Of a DNA stretch of 64,000 nt, positions 12,901 through 22,415 are shown in pieces. Location: the NCBI RefSeq assembly GCF_001659605.2, contig NC_035168.2, positions 16,183,354-16,247,353 of the forward strand. The letters run 5' to 3'. The notes beneath the pieces were generated by a model that was not told where the DNA came from, did not search any database, and worked only from the letters and a program-made list of their open reading frames with translations. A program made the position numbers and the translations under genes. Every line of letters starts with the position of its first letter. The first letter of the stretch is position 1. The stretch comes from Manihot esculenta (lineage: Eukaryota > Streptophyta > Magnoliopsida > Malpighiales > Euphorbiaceae).

Positions 12901-14083
12901 CCCATGTTTGGCGGCCGAACTTCACTTTCGGCGGCTGAACCTGGCAAAACCATAAAATCATGTGAAAACATTTTAGAAACACATCTTACCCCTCTAGAAG
13001 CCTCTGGCATCTTCAGAATTCCCGATTCCAATGGAGATTCCGCCGGAAGGTAGGGATTCCGATGCCGGAATCTAGCCGGGTATTACATCTTAGGTCAGAA
13101 TATTTCCAGCAATTACGGACTAAAAAATATCCCAACTAACAATCAATTAACTTTGCAATTAAGAATCAAGTAGCCAATTTGATCAAAACAACAAAGCAAT
13201 CTTAGATTTAAGCACACAATTGCATGAATATTGAACAAACCAAAAGCAAACACTTATGTTCAGATCTCACAACCCTTTAAACAACCTTAGTTTCAACCAA
13301 ACTTCAACTAGAATTAGGGTTTCAGCCACTCATGGCTGAACCAAAACAGAAAATAAAAGAAAAGAAAGCAAGAAGATGAAGAACCAAAGGGGAGAAGCCT
13401 TAGAGAGCCTTGGCCGAACCTTGGAGGAGTTGTATTCTCTCTTCTTGTGTTCTTGAGGCCTTTAAATAGGTGTTGAGAGGCTGCTTAGGGTTTCTTGGGT
13501 GTCCATGCAGCTTTTAGAGATTACCCAAAGTGCCCTTGGTCCAATATGTGCATGTGAAGGCAAGGGAGGGGCTTTTTGGTCTTTTAATTGTTGCCCAAGG
13601 TCTGTCCAAGAAGTCTTCTTCATGCACTAAAGAGGAAGGTGGAGCCTTGTTTTGAATTTTGAATGTGCATGGCATGAAGTGGAAAACATGTGATCTTCAA
13701 GATTTGGCTTCTTGAATAAGGAAGAGGTTGTTCGGAGGGACTTTCGGCCGCCTAAGCTTAGTTTCGGAGGCTGGACTTTTGGCTCTGGACGAGACTTTCG
13801 GCTTCCGAAAGTGCTTCCGAAGGTGGGTGACTTTCGGCTTCCGAAAGTGCTTCCGAAGGTGGGTGACTTTTGGCTCTGGACTTGACTTTCGGCTTCCGAA
13901 GGTGCTTTCGAAGGTGGCTTTTCCAGATTTGGCACTTTTTGGCAGTTTTAAGAGCATTTTCTCCATAATGTCTCTTTACACCTAATATCTGCAAAACATA
14001 ATTAAAACCACAAAATTAGGTAGAAAAGGTGCAAATAAACATCAATAAGATCATGATAATATGGACTAAAATATGCCCTATCA
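9946..14083 (-). repeat. 3' LTR of element E, interrupted by a solo LTR
   Basis: It runs from TGACTCGCGG to CCCTATCA. Without the solo LTR and one TSD copy (10550-13092) it is about 1595 bp, against 1559 bp for the 5' LTR. The 36 bp difference is one extra tandem unit in the TTCGG-rich stretch around 13822-13860, which contains the inverted repeat ACTTTCGG-CTT-CCGAAAGT. Confidence 0.85.
10550..13087 (-). mobile_element. Solo LTR F (Tekay family) inside the 3' LTR of E
   Basis: 2538 bp, from TGTAATGACC to GGTATTACA, flanked by TCTTA at 10545-10549 and 13088-13092. The other E LTR keeps the uninterrupted site (TCTTA once, 39572-39576). There is no internal region, PBS or PPT, so it arose by recombination between the two LTRs of a former full element. 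It carries TTCGG arrays at about 11825-12070 and 12790-12940. Its repeat block (about 11316-11445) has a core unlike the other LTRs (CCCGG...GAAGGAGCTC). Confidence 0.9.
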
Positions 14084-14120
14084 AATACCCCCACATTTAG
14101 CCTTTTGCTTGTCCTCAAGC
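14084..14120 (-). other. Polypurine tract of element E
   Basis: On the - strand a GAGGACAAGCAAAAGG box is followed by TGTGGGGGTATT, which abuts the LTR start TGATAG. This arrangement is typical of Athila/Tat elements. Confidence 0.75.
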
Positions 14121-14239
14121 AAATAAACATAGTTAAATAAACTTTCTTTGCTTTAGATCCTTATTTCCACTTAAGCTCTTACTCTAGACCCCTATTTTGA
14201 ATCATTGCAGTGAAGAATGTATGCATGAAGATTACTTAC

Positions 14240-16568
14240 TGTAACGACCCGGAAACCGGACCGCCACCGGCGTTAGGATCCAGGTCGGCTTAAGGCCGCC
14301 GGGACCTAGAGCAAGCCTAACATACATCCTATATACCTGTTTAATCCCATACATGATCAACACATACATAAAAATTTTGAACTTTCTCATTCATTTACCA
14401 AACTTAACCTGTGCATGCACAATTTATAATCATAAACATTAATCCCCACACTAGAGCTCTCATCCAATGCTCCAATGGGGTAACATAACATACCTTAAGT
14501 TTGGTTTACATAAACAGTGATAAAACATTTTATAGACCATGTACAAAGGGATTAATCAACATACTAGGGTCAAGCACAACTCTAAGCCTCATTAAACATC
14601 ATTACATTACATTACTGTACTATACTTTACATTACATCATTTTCATGTCCACAGCTAGCTATTACATAAAACATGACTTCTAATCCTGTTGACTTCCTGG
14701 ACTAGCCCGTACCTGCAAACCTGGGAGATTAAGGGAGTGGGGTGAGCTACTAGAGCCCAGTGAGCAGAATAATAAAACATCATATCTAAAAATTCATGCT
14801 TTCATGGAATGCATCACATCACAAACAAATCACATCAAGGATGAACTTGTCACCATTTAGCCCTCTACACAGTCTAATCATGCCAGGGGCGTAGTGCAGG
14901 CACACTTGGACTTCCATATCATATCATACATATCCAATCGTGCCGGGGGCGCAGTGCAGGCCACACCCGGACTTTCTCTTACATAGTGCCAGGGGCGTAG
15001 TGCAGGCACGCCTGGACTTCCATATCATATCATCATTATATCATGTCATAACATATGAGGGCTAATGGATCATTCAACATTCATCCACATCAACAACATA
15101 ATATGCAATGCAACATATTCGTGAGTTCGAATGCAAGCACCCTAATATATCTCATGGCATTCATGATGCGTGAATCATGTTAAAACTTTCATTATTTTCT
15201 TTGAAACATAAAGAGTCATTCTACTCACCTTAGGCTAGCTCTGACAAGACTCTGAAGCAGCTGACTCACTGTTGGGGTCCTCGGTTCCTCGGGTCTGAAC
15301 CTACACAGGTGGACTCAAATGAGAGACCAAACATACAAGAACATGACTCTAAGATACTCCCCAGAAACCCCCTAAAACACCTTAAAACAATCATAGAAAA
15401 CATGCAAAGGAAGGCTGAACAGGGCACTTTCAGTGGCAGGTTCGGCAGCCGAAAGTCCCTCCAGAGCCGAAAGTCATGCACCTTCGGCGGCACTTTCGGC
15501 GGCCGAAGGTTCCCTCCAGAGACGAAACTCATGCATGTTCGGCGGCCGAATGTTCCCTCCAGAGACGAAACTCATGCATGTTCGGCGGCACCTTCGGCGG
15601 CCGAAACTCCCTTTCAGAGCCGAAAGTCCACTTTCGGGGGCAGGGTTCGGCAGCCAAAGGCTGGCCTCCACAGGCAGGTTCGGCGGCCGAAAGTCCCTTC
15701 GGCTGCCGAACCTGAGTTCTTCCAAAGGGCAAAACTCAGCCTCCACAATACACATTTGCCTCCCAAACCATCCAACTCAAAACTAACTCTCCCAAAACAT
15801 GCATACATACTTCCATAAGCAAAAAGGGGTCTCAAACTAGCCTAAACCCCAACCAAAACACATCAAACATACATATACAACATACATTGTCCATTTACTC
15901 AACATTAACCACAAACTCAATATTAACCTAAACATGCATTTCTACCCCATAAACTTTCATAAAACTCGTTTAAAACATGAAATAAGCTAAGGATCTACTC
16001 TTACCTCTTGGAGAACGAGAGAAAAGGCGATCAAACTCGGAGATGGGGGAGATCTAGCTCCTTGGGTCTCCAAGCTCCAAAACTTGCTCAAAGTTCACAA
16101 ATCTTCAAAAACCAAGCAAACACTTGTTAAAACTTGAAGGATTGGAGGAAAATCATCAAAAACAACCATGGGAGAGCATGGACTCACTGTTGGCCGAAAA
16201 TGGGGAGAAAACTCGCCCGTTTCGGCCATGGAGCCCTTATATAGGGGCAAGCCCGATCACCTTCGGAAGCCTAAAGTGCCTCCAAAACTCATGCAAGTTC
16301 GGCAGCCGAACATGAGGTTCGGCGGCCGAACCTGAGCCACTTTCGGAAGCCTAACTTGCCCCCCTAAACCATCCCATGTTCGGCGGCTGAACCTGGAAAT
16401 GCATCTATGGTCTTTTTCATTCAAAACTCAGCTTCTTTCTTACTTAAAATCATAAAATACATTAAAACATTTTATAAAAACATTATCTTACCCATCTAGA
16501 GGTTTTCGACATCCGAGATTTCACCGGACGGTAAGAATTCCGATACCGGAGTCTAGCCGGGTATTACA
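14240..16568 (-). mobile_element. Solo LTR G (Tekay family) in the internal region of E
   Basis: 2329 bp, TGTAACGACC to GGTATTACA, flanked by CTTAC at 14235-14239 and 16569-16573. No coding region is attached. It has TTCGG arrays (about 15435-15710 and 16255-16390) and three pairing units at 14880-15019. Confidence 0.9.
14880..15019 (-). repeat. Three pairing units in solo LTR G
   Basis: Unit arms are CCAGG/CTTGG, CCGGG/CCCGG and CCAGG/CCTGG around a core GGCGTAGTGCAGGC. The middle unit changes both arms together, keeping the pairing. Confidence 0.65.
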
Positions 16569-16573
16569 CTTAC

Positions 16574-16890
16574 CTTCTTTCCTTGTTTCCCTTTACTTAC
16601 CATGGCTAGGATTTATTTTCCTCAAGAGAGACCATACATGCACATTTTTGTTAAGACCTTTTCTAGCTTTCGGAGTGACTTGCCCTTACCTTGAAGTGTT
16701 TTATTCAGGCTTTTTTGCACTTTTAATTTTGCTTGAAAAAGTCACCAACCTTTTGAAGTGAAGGTACATATTTGTGATACCCACCCCCAGTTACTCAGTT
16801 GGTTACCTTTCCAAGTGGCTACTAGCTTTGTTCATAGTATTTTGACCATTGGAACAGTTTTTGATTTGTGCTTTTGAGGTCTTTGCCTTT
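16574..16890 (-). other. Internal non-coding part of element E
   Basis: It lies between solo LTR G and element A and continues at 36867. No reading frame or RNA gene is recognisable. By position it is the 3' untranslated part of E. Confidence 0.6.
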
Positions 16891-16895
16891 GCTGA

Positions 16896-19213
16896 TGTAA
16901 TACTCGGCTAGACTCCGGTATCGGAATTCCTACCGTCCAGTGGAATCTCGGATGTCGGAGACCCCTAGATGGGTAAAACCATGTTTTTATGAAATGTTTT
17001 AATGCTTTTGATGATTTTAAGTAAAAAGGGAATGAGTTTTTAGAATAAAAACATCCTTGGAGGAAACTCAGGTTCGGCCGCCGAAACTCAAAGTTCGGCC
17101 GCCGAACATGCATGCTTTTCGGGTGAGCCTTAGGCCCCCGAAGGCATAAGTGAGGGAAGTCCAGGTTCGGCCGCCGAACCTCAAGTTCGGCCGCCGAACA
17201 TGGCATACATACGGAGGCACATTCGCCGAACCTCAAGTTCGGCTGCCGAACATGGCATGCATGCGGAGGCACATTCAGCCCCCGAACGTGGCCTGGACAG
17301 CCACTATAAAAGGGTCCCTTAGCCGAAAACGGGCGAGCTTTTCCCCATTTTCGGCCAAGGTGAGCTCTCCGCCGTCCCTCACCGATTTTTGATGTTTTTC
17401 CTCTAGATCTTTCACGTTTTTCATTTGTTTTAACTTTGTTTTGAAGATTTGAGCTTTTGAGCAAAGTTTTGGAGCTTTGAGGTTCAAGAACTCAAATCTC
17501 TCCCAACTCCAAGTTTGGTCGCCTCTACTCTCGATCTTCAAGAGGTAAGAGTCGATCTCTAGCTTATATTATGTTTTAAGCAAGTTTTATGAAGTTCATG
17601 GGGGTAGAATGCATGTTTAGGTTTTAGTTATGTTTATGGGTATAAATGTATGTTCATGAACAATGTGGCTTGCAAATGCTTGTGTATGTGTGTTGTAGTT
17701 GGGGTTTAAGTTAGTTCGAGACCCCTAGGAGCTTGTGTGCATATTTTGGTTGAGCTAAATGCATGATGGTTTGAGTTTGAGGTGTTTGTGCATGTTTGAA
17801 CCAAGTTTCTGCCCTTCGGGAGAAACCAGGTTCGGCAGCCGAAGGGACTTTCGGCCGCCGAACCCTCTTGTGGAGACAGCCTTCGGCTGCCGAAGCTTGC
17901 CCCCGAAAGGAGACTTTCGTCTCTGTCTGGGAGTTTCGGCCGCCGAAAGTGCCGCCGAACATGCATGAGTTTCGCCTCTGTTTGGGAGTTTTGGCCGCCG
18001 AAGGTGCCGCCGAACCTGCCTGACTTTCGGCTCTGGAGGGACTTTCGGCCGCCGAACCTGCCGCCGAAAGTGCCCTGTCCAGCCTTCCTTTGCATGTTCT
18101 TGCATGGATGTTTTGAGATGTTTAGGGGGTTTTTGGGGGATGTTTTTAGAGTTATGTTCTAGTATGTTGGTCCCTCATTTGAGTCCACCTGTGTAGGTTT
18201 GGACTCGAGGAACCGAGGACCTCAGCAGTGAGTCAGCTGCTTCAGTCAGTGTCAGAGCTAGCCAGAGGTGAGTGGAATGACTCTTATGCTTTTAAATAAA
18301 TAAATAAATCAGTTTTGAGCATGTTCATGCATCACGGATGCCATGTGATATTTTAGGATGCTTGCATTAGAAATCACGAATATGTTGCATTGCATAATAT
18401 ATTGTTGATGTGGATGAATGTTGAATGATCCATTAGCCCTCAAATGTTATGACATGATGATATGATATGGAAGTCCAGGTGTCGCCTGCACTACGCCCCC
18501 GGCATCATGGATTATGTATGTTATGTTATGTTATATATAAGAGAAAGACCAGGTGTGGCCTGCACTACGCCCCTGGCATGATTGGATTATGTAGAGGGCT
18601 AAATGGTGACAAGTTCATCCTTGATATGATTAGTTGTGATGTGATGCATTTCATGTTATCATATGTTTTAAATGCTTTACTATTCTGCTCACTGGGCTCT
18701 AGTAGCTCACCCCTCTCCCAAATTCCCCAGGTTTGCAGGTACGGGTTAGTCAGAGAAGTCAAGAAGAGTAATGAAGTCATGCGTATGTAATAGTTAGAAT
18801 GTGGACATGACAGATTGTATAATGATGTATAGATATGTAATGTAATGATATTAAGGTTAGAAGTGTGCTTGACCATAGTATATTGTAATCCCTTTTGATA
18901 CATGATCCTAATGATTATTGATGACTATGTTTAGCCAACTCAACACATGTATTGCCACCCATTGGGGGCATTGATGAGATCCCACAGAGGGGTCAAGTTT
19001 ATGATTATGTAAATGTTCAGTGCATGCACAGGTTGAGTTTGGTGTATGATAGAATGTATGAAAGAAAAGTTTTTAAATTTTTATGTATGTTGTTGATTAT
19101 GTATGGGATTAATCAGGTTCACAGGATGTATGTTAGGCTTGCTATGGGTCCCGGCGGCCTTAAGTCGACCCGGATCCTAGCGCCGGTAGCGGTCCGATTT
19201 TCGGGTCGTTACA
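16896..19213 (+). repeat. 5' LTR of element A
   Basis: 2318 bp, TGTAATACTC to GTCGTTACA. TATAAAA lies at 17305-17311, with near-palindrome TTCGGCCGCCGAA copies upstream (17072-17290) and a second array downstream (17830-18072). Relative to the 3' LTR it carries about 50 extra bases in the upstream array (around 17221-17272). It has also lost one pairing unit: the unit at 18471-18504 combines the left arm of one unit (CCAGG) with the right arm of the next (CCGG). Confidence 0.95.
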
Positions 19214-19216
19214 GAA

Positions 19217-19229
19217 TGGTATCAGAGCC
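19217..19229 (+). other. Primer binding site of element A
   Basis: TGGTATCAGAGCC, complementary to the 3' end of initiator tRNA-Met, three bases after the 5' LTR. It primes minus-strand DNA synthesis. Confidence 0.9.
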
Positions 19230-19463
19230 CCAGGTTCATATGGTCGGACCTAGAGTGTCGGGCTCATAGGTGTTATAGAAGGTCAAGCACAGTAGGAAAG
19301 GTCATGTCCACTAGGATAGGATGTGGAGTCCTATCTTACATGATGATGTGAAATGCTATGATATGAATGATATGCTATGATGTGTGATGCGGGTTCATGT
19401 GTGCCCACATGAACCATATGATGCTAATGTTTATGTGATGTGTACTGTTTTTCAGAAAACAGG

Positions 19464-19790
19464 ATGAGAGGAACTCGTCGATCAGCAAGATTGACTGGAG
19501 TACCACCTGAGGATGAGGGCACGAGCGCCCGTCCTCCAGCATTGCCTAGGGCAATGTCTAGTAGGTCTAGCAGAGAAAGAGCAGTAAGAGACCCTAGAAG
19601 GTCTTTGGATCTGGGTAGAAGCAGATCAGTCAGAGGAACAGTTCAGGGAGGAGTGTCAGAGGACATGGGGGATGATATGGATGTAGAGCAGATGAGGGAT
19701 GGCAGTCTGGGAGTCAGTATGTCAGAAGAAGGAATGGGAGAATCCCAAGGAGGCACTCAGGCCTCGGGATTTGTTCAGCCACCTTACTAC
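19464..19790 (+). pseudogene. gag of element A, N-terminal part
   Basis: It starts ATG with MRGTRRSARLTGVPP, the N-terminus shared with B and D, about 250 bases after the LTR. The basic/serine-rich start is followed by an acidic stretch, and it runs to VQPPYY, where B is inserted. Skipping B and one copy of ACTAC continues the frame at 29832. I chose the 19464 start because B and D share this ATG; an upstream in-frame ATG at 19440 also exists. Confidence 0.85.
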
Positions 19791-19969
19791 TGTAATACCC
19801 GGCTAGACTCCGGTATCGGAATTCCTACCGTCCGGTGGAAATTCGGATGTCGGGAACTTCTAGAAGGGTAAAGACATGTTTTATAAAATGTTTTCATGAA
19901 TTTTAATGTTTTAAAGTATGAAACCAAATGAGTTTTTGCATGAAAATAGCATTGGAGGAAAACCCAGGT

Positions 19970-20175
19970 TCGGCCGCCGAAAGTCAAGTTCGGCCGCCGA
20001 AAGTCAAGTTCGGCCGCCGAAAGTCAAGTTCGGCCGCCGAACATGCATGCGTTTTGGAGGCACGTTAGGCCCCCGAAAGCATGAGTTAGGGAAGTTCAGG
20101 TTCGGCCGCCGAAAGTGAAGTTCAGCCGCCGAACATTTGCATGGATGCGGAGGCACATTCGGCCCCCGAACGTGG
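19970..20175 (+). promoter_or_regulatory. U3 array of TTCGGCCGCCGAA upstream of the TATA box
   Basis: Near-palindromes with 6-base arms around one central base (TTCGGC-C-GCCGAA) repeat up to about 35 bp before TATAAAA (20190). By position they could act as promoter-proximal elements; that role is inferred. The array is rich in CpG, so methylation is likely to matter. The matching array in the 3' LTR is shorter by two 20 bp units. Confidence 0.6.
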
Positions 20176-20718
20176 CCTGGCCAGCCACCTATAAAAGGGT
20201 CACTTAGCCGAAATGGGCGAGCTTTCTCCCATTTTCGGCCACAGCAAGCTTCCGACCTTCCCTTTGCAACTCTTGTGTTCTTCTTCCAAATCTCCACCAT
20301 TTTTCTTGAGTTTTAAGCTTGCATTGAAGGTTTTGAACTTTTGAAACAAGTTTTGGAGCTTTGGGAACTCAGGAGCTCATCTTCTTGGATCTCCAAGTTT
20401 AGGTCGTCTCTCTCTCGATCTTCAAGAGGTAAGAGCCGATCTTAAGCTCAATGCATGTTTTAAGTAAGTTTTAAGTGATTTTATGGGGTAGAATGGCATG
20501 TATAGGGTTGTATGAGTTTTTAAGCAAATGTTAGGTTTTATGTGATTTTTGAACAATGTGGCATGTTTGAGTATGCTTGAAGTGTTGTAGTTGGGGTATA
20601 TGCTTGTTGAGACCCCTAGGAACTTGTATGCATGTTTTGGTTGAGATTTATGCATGATTTGAGAGTTGGGAGGCAAATGTGCATTTAGGAGCCAAGTTTC
20701 TGCCCTTTGGCAGAAACC

Positions 20719-20956
20719 AGGTTCGGCAGCCGAAGGAGCTTTCGGCCGCCGAACATGGCTGGGGAGGCAGGCCTTTCGGCTGCCGAAGTTGCCCCCGAAA
20801 AGAGACTTTCGTCTCTGTCTGGGACTTTCGGCCGCCGAAGGTGCCGCCGAACATGCATGAGTTTCGCCTCTGTCTGGGAGTTTCGGCCGCCGAACCTGCC
20901 TAACTTTCGGCTCTGGAGGGACTTTCGGCCGCCGAACCTGCCGCCGAAAGTGCCCT
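20719..20956 (+). repeat. Second TTCGG array, in the transcribed part of the B LTR
   Basis: About 500-770 bp downstream of the TATA box. It contains TTCGGCAGCCGAA, TTCGGCCGCCGAA and GCCGCCGAA copies interspersed with the recurrent TTTCGGCTCTGGAGGGAC. Equivalent arrays lie in all other Tekay LTRs here. Short frames through it read as SAAE or FGGR repeats and are not genes. Confidence 0.75.
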
Positions 20957-21365
20957 GTCCAGCCATTTCTTGCATGTTTTTATGTAGTTGTTTCATGATG
21001 TTTTAGGGGGTTTTTGGGGAGTATATTAGAGTTATGTTTATGTATGTTTGGTCCCTCATTGGAGTCTACCTGTGTAGGTTCGGACCCGAGGAACCGAGGA
21101 CCCCAGCAGTGAGCCAGCTGCTACAGAGTTTGTCAGAGCTAGCCAGAGGTGAGTGGAATAAACCTTAAGTTTTAAATAAATGAAATATGAATTTTGAGCA
21201 TGATCCATGCATCATGAATGCCATGAGATATAATAGGTTGCTTGCATTAGTATTCACGAATATGTTGCATTGCATTTATGATGTTAATGTTGATGTGGAT
21301 TGGTTATTGGATGATCCTTTAGTCCTCATATGATATGATTGATGTTATGGCATGTTATGGTATGG

Positions 21366-21510
21366 AAGTCCAGGTTGTACCCATTCTACGTCCCTGGCAC
21401 GATGTAAGAGAAAGTCCAGGTTGTACCCATTCTACGTCCCTGGCACAGTTGGTCCATATGATATGTTATGATAAGGGAAAGACCGGTTGACCCATTCTAC
21501 GTCCCGGCAC
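21366..21510 (+). repeat. Three pairing units in the B 5' LTR (R/U5 side)
   Basis: Units are at 21366-21400, 21412-21446 and 21479-21510. The first two have arms CCAGG and CCTGG around a core with GTACCCATTCTAC; the third has CCGG and CCGG. Both arms changed together, so pairing is kept. An inner GTA/TAC pair is possible. The same block in the 3' LTR is at 29047-29191. It lies about 1.2 kb after the TATA box and should be in the RNA leader. Confidence 0.65.
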
Positions 21511-22148
21511 AGTTGGACCTATGTAGAGGACTATAGGTGACAATACCATCCGAGATGTGATTTGTTGTGATGTGTTGCATTCCATGAAAGCATGAAATTT
21601 TAATATATTGTTTTCACTATTCTGCTCACTGGGCTTTGTAGCTCACCCCTCTCCCCTAATCCCAGATGTGCAGGTACAGGGTAGATCAGAAGGTTAGCCA
21701 GAGTTTTGAAGTATGTCTTATGTATGTAATAGTTAGTATGTGGACATGACAATTGATGAAATGTAAAAATATTCAGAATGTTATGTAATGAGGTTATTGA
21801 GGATAGAGTTGTGCTTGACCATAATGTATTGTTAATCCCTTTTGTCTATACATGATCTTATGTTATGATGCTTATGTAAACTAACTCAACACAGGCTGTT
21901 AGCCTTTAAGGCTTGATGAGATCCCACAGAGGGACTATGTTATGTATACGTTCAGGGTATGCACAGGTTGAGTTATTTGATGACAGTATGTATGAGGAAA
22001 AGTTTTAATTTTTATGTATGATTGTTGATCATGTATGGGATTGAACAGGTTTACAGGTTACATGTCAGGCTTGCTACGGGTCCCGGCGGCCTTAAGTCGA
22101 CCCGGATCCTAGCGCCGGTAGCGGTCCGATTTTCGGGGCGTTACAGAA

Positions 22149-22161
22149 TGGTATCAGAGCC
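22149..22161 (+). other. Primer binding site of element B
   Basis: TGGTATCAGAGCC, complementary to initiator tRNA-Met, three bases after the LTR. Confidence 0.92.
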
Positions 22162-22415
22162 CTAGGTTCATAGGATCGGACCTAGAGTGTCGGGCTCATA
22201 GATGTTCTAGAAGGTCAAGCACAATAGGAAGATCATGTCCACTAGGATAGGATGTTGAGTCCTGTCTTGTATGATGATGTGAAATGCCATGACTTTATGC
22301 ATGTGCATTAATGATATGATATACTATGTGATGTATGTGATGAGGGTTCATGTGTGCTCACATGAACCATATGATGCTAATGTTTGTATGTTGTGTACTG
22401 TTTTCAGAAAACAGG

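Larger units (their letters stand above)
19791..22145 (+). repeat. 5' LTR of element B
   Basis: 2355 bp, TGTAATACCC to GGCGTTACA. TATAAAA is at 20190-20196. The upstream array (19970-20175) has four successive TTCGGCCGCC half-sites spaced at 20 bp, where the 3' LTR has two, an expansion of 40 bp. The downstream array (20719-20956) lacks 12 bp present in the 3' LTR. The pairing units are at 21366-21510. The leader after the LTR (22162-22415) has no coding content. Confidence 0.97.

Noticed and set aside
15309..15835. Several overlapping open frames of 60-170 codons in LTR arrays (SAAE, FGGR, RRPK repeats)
   Set aside because: They run through the TTCGG arrays on both strands and recur in every LTR. 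The CG-rich repeat simply lacks stop codons; there is no sign of a protein gene.
19217..19229. tRNA gene remnants at TGGTATCAGAGCC sites
   Set aside because: Only 13 bases match tRNA-Met, next to LTR ends, as expected for primer binding sites.
19970..20960. CRISPR-like regular repeats of TTCGGCCGCCGAA
   Set aside because: Spacing is irregular, the copies sit inside LTRs on plant DNA, and the spacers are themselves repeated between LTRs. No cas genes are present.
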